Shown here: positions 56,261-60,000 of the stretch, in pieces
Numbering within the stretch: the stretch's first letter is position 1
Layout of the letters: each line of letters opens with the position of its first letter
Assembly (NCBI RefSeq): GCF_910592395.1
Contig: NC_088311.1
Coordinates: 17,240,501-17,300,500, forward strand
Direction: 5' to 3'
Length of the DNA: 60,000 nt
From: Lineus longissimus
Taxonomy: Eukaryota > Nemertea > Pilidiophora > Heteronemertea > Lineidae
The notes under the pieces: model-generated
Databases searched by the model: none
What the model was told of the DNA's origin: nothing
The model's input: only the letters and a program-made list of their open reading frames with translations
Position numbers and translations under genes: made by a program

Positions 56261-56523
56261 GTTCTTCCAAGTCCAGCGGTAGAAATGACGAAAGCCACTT
56301 ACACGCAGACTTAAACATGCCCCTCTCTCGCAATTAACTTTTCTTTTATCTCCTAAACGGGCCTAGTACGAACGTTCGCTAATCGCTTCTCGTGAATTAG
56401 CGTCTAACTTTAAACGGGTGATCATCTTCCGTTTATCAAATTTACACGCGGACATCTCTTAAAATAGCTTTATGAATTCAGGCCTTAATGTTTAACGGTA
56501 ATCTAAATCACTTCTAATCGCAG

Positions 56524-58928
56524 CAAAAACGTCTACGGCAAAACAATTGCAACCAGGCTCCCTTACCTTCATCGCACCGGAAGCATTTACTCAGCAATTA
56601 TTACTGAACCTCCATTCATCAATACTCAAGCGCCCTTCCGATGACCCGACAGCCAACGATACTAAAAACGACTCATTGGCAACTGCTGATACAAGCGCAA
56701 CTACATCTACGAGCGGGATGAATACGGGATCAATTAGACGCAAGTCAAATCTCAAGCCAGTAAGTATTCAAAGGTAGCTGTTGGAACAATTAAACACGAA
56801 ACAAGAAAGAAATAAGTCTTATCATCATTGCCTGTCACCTGAGGTCCTGGTTTCGATTAACAGTCGGTCCTGGCACACTCATGTGATAGAAAGGGTGACT
56901 CCCTTCGACCTCATGGGTCTCTAGTTTCCTCACATTTTATTACAATTGCCCAATTTTGTAGAGCTAATAATGCCTTAGCTGATGCTTATACTCGAAACCA
57001 AATTCTGTCCTCTTTAATAGCAAGGCTATTGGGTTTTATAAGATAAAAGTACCTTGGCAAAAGACAAAAGATGAAACAGTGGTAATCGTAATTCTTCTAC
57101 AAAATGTAACAGGTCAGCTGAACCCACAACCTCCTGATTATGAGGCCGACGCTCTAACCATTATGTATGACACTCATCTCCGTAGGCCAGTCTGATGAAA
57201 CATAAGTGACATCAGACGGGACTTCACTACGCTATGGTTGTTCATAAAATTCATTGGTACCTGTCATCATCAGCAACGCTGGCGATTGTTCCAACAATTT
57301 TTATCCATGTTTCAGGACTTTTCACTCAGAGAAGCAGTTCTGCGTACCCGGGGGAAAAAGGTCATTGAAGACCTTGAGAAAGATATTGTAAATGATCAAA
57401 CCCGGACCATCTTAATTCAAGTTGCAGTGCAAGAATTAGTTGATCAAAGAGGCCCATAAGTATAATATACATGTATCTATATTGAAACGCAATGCAAACA
57501 TGCAGATTGCCTCCACTGGATATGCACGCCCCAAAGCCAAAACTTTACCCCAAAATGAGTATGCATACCTTGGCTTCCATGCACTTCTTTCGAGAAAATA
57601 GGAGAATTGCCTTGCCAAAACAATACAACAGGGGAAAGAAATTATTGGCAAAGCGGAAGCCAAAACGTGTCCTCCAAAATACCAAGATGGCTTCCACCTT
57701 TAAAATCACAATGAAGTCTAAAACATGTATTCCCATTTCTTGCAGATACCTAACTGCTGATGAAAAAACTGCACTGGTAGTTGCAATTATTGACCAATTC
57801 CCAAAACTGAAGACAAATGTTGCAGGTTCTAATGGATACGTGAGTAGACCAACAGTTCGATTTCTGTTCACAATGAACAATGCATCTGAAATCATCGTCT
57901 CATTGGTCACGAATTTAGTGTACTAAATCCCTTGTCTTTTTTCCTAATAGCTCACCAACAAAAACTCACCACTAATATTATCATAGGAATTACTTTCAGT
58001 GGAACCTTTAAAAACTAAAAATAACAACTCAGCAACTTGAATGGCAGGGTTGAGGATTATCTGCTGGGCAGGAGCTTGGCAATTGGCTTTTTATACTATG
58101 GCATATTTTATTTACAGGAACACCTATACAATAATGGTCATGGCTTTATAGAGTACCGTTTAAAAACCATCCGCAAGTCCCTAAACTCCTCAGAAAAGAA
58201 ATATAAAATTAAAACTGAAAGAGCACCAACAAAGAAACTGGCAGCCCCTAAAACAGCAACCAAGACGACACCCGCACCAGAACCAGTATTGTCATTGGAT
58301 CAGATGGAGAAGGTAATATTATCACCATAAATATTCCCAATATCATTTGCAAAAGGCAGCAATTCCAGTTTGGAATGGTCTGTTGTCTTGCACCAAGTCG
58401 CAAGGGAAATCAGTGTCACAGTTATTTTTATACTTTTGTTCTAAGATTGAAGCTGCACAACTCGGTGTCAATGCATGAAGTACTTTGTGTAAAACGATGT
58501 TCCTTTAAATCCTTCAAATTCGTGAAAGGCTAACTTAGCCAGGTTTTACATCGAGCTGTCGTCTTCAAAAAGAACCTATTCTAGTAGTAGTCATAACGAG
58601 AAAAGACAATTTTATTTGACAATTGGACTTGGAGTTGGAGTTCAACTACATGTTAGTGGGTCATGTTTTCACAAGCATTCATTCAACACAAACTTGCTTT
58701 GCAGTGTATATTTTTAATTTGCAATATCTGCGATATTTTTAAGATTTTCCAAAAATTCCTATTTTTTAGTTTGACTGGATGAAATACACTCCCCCCACCA
58801 GGGAAAATGAGGAAAGCATTAAGCAAGTGTTTAAAGAGACATATGAAGAGAGAAGGAGAATGGTCAGCAATCTGACACCCGCTGCTGTGATGGACCGGCT
58901 GCCAAGACTGCTTGATATGCCTGAGCTG
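56524..58928 (+). CDS. Spliced host-like gene, five exons, second donor mutated
   Basis: Exons 56524-56759 (FIAPEAFTQQLLLNLHSSIL, donor GTAAGT), 57316-57455 (FSLREAVLRTRGKKVIEDLE), 57746-57839 (YLTADEKTALVVAIIDQFPK, donor GTGAGT), 58118-58312 (EHLYNNGHGFIEYRLKTIRK) and 58770-58928 (FDWMKYTPPTRENEESIKQV, donor GTAAAT) join in consistent phase. The exon 2 donor reads ATAAGT where GTAAGT is expected. The 2-nt remainder CC plus A from exon 3 makes proline and continues the frame; unspliced, TAA follows at 57457. The order TRT-L...A.QFP...G...F...RL..IRK...W.P resembles uncharacterised, sometimes SAM-domain-bearing, animal proteins. Further exons lie left of the Harbinger insertion and probably right of 58928. 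Function unknown. Confidence 0.5.
56810..57185. repeat. SINE-like fragments in intron
   Basis: At 56835-56900 a body with GGTCCTGGTTTCGATTAAC and CCTGGCACACTCATGTGATA resembles tRNA-derived SINE sequence on +. At 57105-57185 the - strand reads GGTTAGAGCGTCGGCCTCAT and GGTTGTGGGTTC, like tRNA-Met with anticodon CAT, but the acceptor stem does not pair. Both are fragments, not genes. Confidence 0.35.
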
Positions 58929-59789
58929 GTAAATATTTTAAATACTATGCCAGCAAATAGTCATCAGGTTTGAAGAGGGCAATGACGTCTAGAATAAGAA
59001 TAGTAATTACTATTGGTAGAGGAAAAGAGTATTTACCAGATTAAGAACTAGTAAATTGACAAGTAAAGGTCTATATTTCTTATTCACAATCTTTACATGT
59101 GCCTTTTACTTCAAAAAAAGATTACACAATGGCAATGAAACAAACAGTACAACATCATCCAACTATGAGCTCGTCAGTGAATCATTGGTTCTGCTCTCTT
59201 CCCAAATGTATGAATCATACTTCCTGTCATTGCACTATTGAATTGGGCATCTCGATCAAGCGGGATCAGTTTTAACAAGAGGCCCAAGGGCCTGGCGCTC
59301 AGCTGAGTTAATATCATTAATATCTTCCCGGTGTTTAGTTCATTATGCATGAAAATGGCATGCTCCATGGTATTTGATATCCTTTTGCGTTCACTACGGT
59401 ACCAATGTTTTTGGTTGACATAATTATGCCACTGTTCATTCCTCAATCCTGACCATAATTCGGGTGAAATCATCGTATGAAAATATTTACCGAAACATGA
59501 AGTTTATGCCATGAATGAGGATACTCATTGTCATAGCCTCGTTTACAAGTACGAAGTATTTTCCCGCGAATATTCAAAACTGCTTGGCTCCTTGCCAGTT
59601 AAATAACATGTGACTATACACAAAATAGAAAAATTTGATGGAAATTGTAAATCATTTTTTTATCTATCAGGGGAAACAAGCTGATGATCATTAAATAAAT
59701 CATTCATGAGAAATCGTTTTGTTGCTGAAGCTTGCATGACGAAGTTAATGCTAAACCTTTTCTTGTGCTCTACTGCGCCACCGTAGTTT
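58929..59789. other. Right-hand spacer
   Basis: No gene recognised. It contains the 32-bp repeat head at 59274-59305. Further exons of the spliced gene may lie beyond the window. Confidence 0.35.
59274..59305 (+). repeat. 32-bp repeat head, copy 2
   Basis: Identical to 8429-8460 over 32 bases; the following sequence (GTTAATATC...) is not shared with copy 1. Confidence 0.7.
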
Positions 59790-60000
59790 TCTATTTAGAC
59801 CAGCGATGACGTCATTTCTGGTGATTCCCTACGTTGTCCAATGAGCGCTTTTTAAAATGTGCCATTTGGTATTGTACAGTATGCAATGTATTTTTTCAGC
59901 GCTGCCAGTTGCCGAACAGAATGCCATAGCTCCCTCAATTTCCAATCAATTTTCATGGGAGTGACATTATTGTATTGCTTAGAATGTCTACTTTTTACTC
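59790..60000. repeat. Dispersed repeat, copy 2 (cut by window end)
   Basis: Closely similar to 12127-12341 in the same orientation, differing by scattered substitutions and short indels (for example the TATTGTACAGTATGCAATG segment). Confidence 0.65.

Larger units (their letters stand above)
47186..56484. mobile_element. Harbinger (PIF) transposon containing a nested piggyBac
   Basis: The left end GGCCCGAATTCATAAAGC (47186) and right end GCTTTATGAATTCAGGCC (to 56484) form an inverted repeat of about 25 bp with one mismatch. TTA flanks both sides (47183-47185 and 56485-56487), the 3-bp TWA duplication expected of the superfamily. It carries both usual genes: Myb/SANT protein on + and DDE transposase on -. 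Without the piggyBac it would be about 3.6 kb. Confidence 0.85.

Noticed and set aside
57105-57185. tRNA-Met (CAT) gene on - strand
   Set aside because: The anticodon and T-arm look right, but there is no pairing acceptor stem and the D-arm is degenerate; taken as SINE or pseudogene.

Overview
The window is nuclear DNA of an animal, most likely a marine invertebrate. The evidence is the mix of spliced genes (GT-AG introns with polypyrimidine acceptors) and metazoan transposon families: CR1/L2-like LINEs, Gypsy-type gag, piggyBac, Harbinger, Mutator-like DNA transposons, tRNA-like SINEs and Ulp1-carrying elements. AT-rich spacers also fit. I cannot name the species. I see no operons, no CRISPR array and no confident free-standing RNA gene. 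Almost everything recognisable is mobile DNA; the only candidates for host genes are two spliced sets of exons.

Left third (1-29000). An intronless 1,247-residue protein, open at the window edge, combines a FEN1/PIN-like nuclease core with a C-terminal tesmin-type CXC domain (5-3748). A LINE scrap follows, then a two-exon transposase-like gene (5302-8470) whose intron is filled by three ~300-bp repeats. Next is a young composite element in which two near-identical 444-bp repeats, each with 13-bp inverted ends, sit as direct repeats inside one ACCT target duplication (8986-10422). From about 15260 to 25720 lie splice-bounded exons of one or two spliced genes. Their introns hold a complete Mutator-like transposase (18512-20521) and a decayed piggyBac (22784-25440). 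A 5' LTR, tRNA-Pro-type primer site and frameshifted gag mark a collapsed Gypsy element (26943-29000).

Middle and right (29600-59000). An array of ~112-bp satellite units and larger repeated blocks, with an Ulp1-type protease exon, has been opened twice by large insertions. Insertion one is a Mutator-like element (34767-46230). Its transposase gene is split in two by a further ~8.5-kb element with ACTACTG-rich ends, carrying a broken transposase-like gene with a Tudor-like C-terminus. Insertion two is a Harbinger element (47186-56484; TTA target duplication) with a Myb/SANT gene on + and an apparently intact HARBI1-type transposase on -. Intron 2 of its Myb gene holds a piggyBac (48593-54278; TTAA, 14-bp inverted ends). 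That piggyBac in turn holds a 2.5-kb foldback element with ~750-bp inverted arms (49233-51737; CATATG duplication) and a 5'-truncated LINE (52402-53001; 8-bp duplication). To the right of the Harbinger, five exons (56524-58928) form a second host-like gene whose second donor reads ATAAGT instead of GTAAGT.

Working picture: a transposon graveyard in which successive insertions can be ordered from their target duplications. Most transposase genes are dead by single-base slips in homopolymers. The Mutator ORF at 18512 and the Harbinger transposase look intact.
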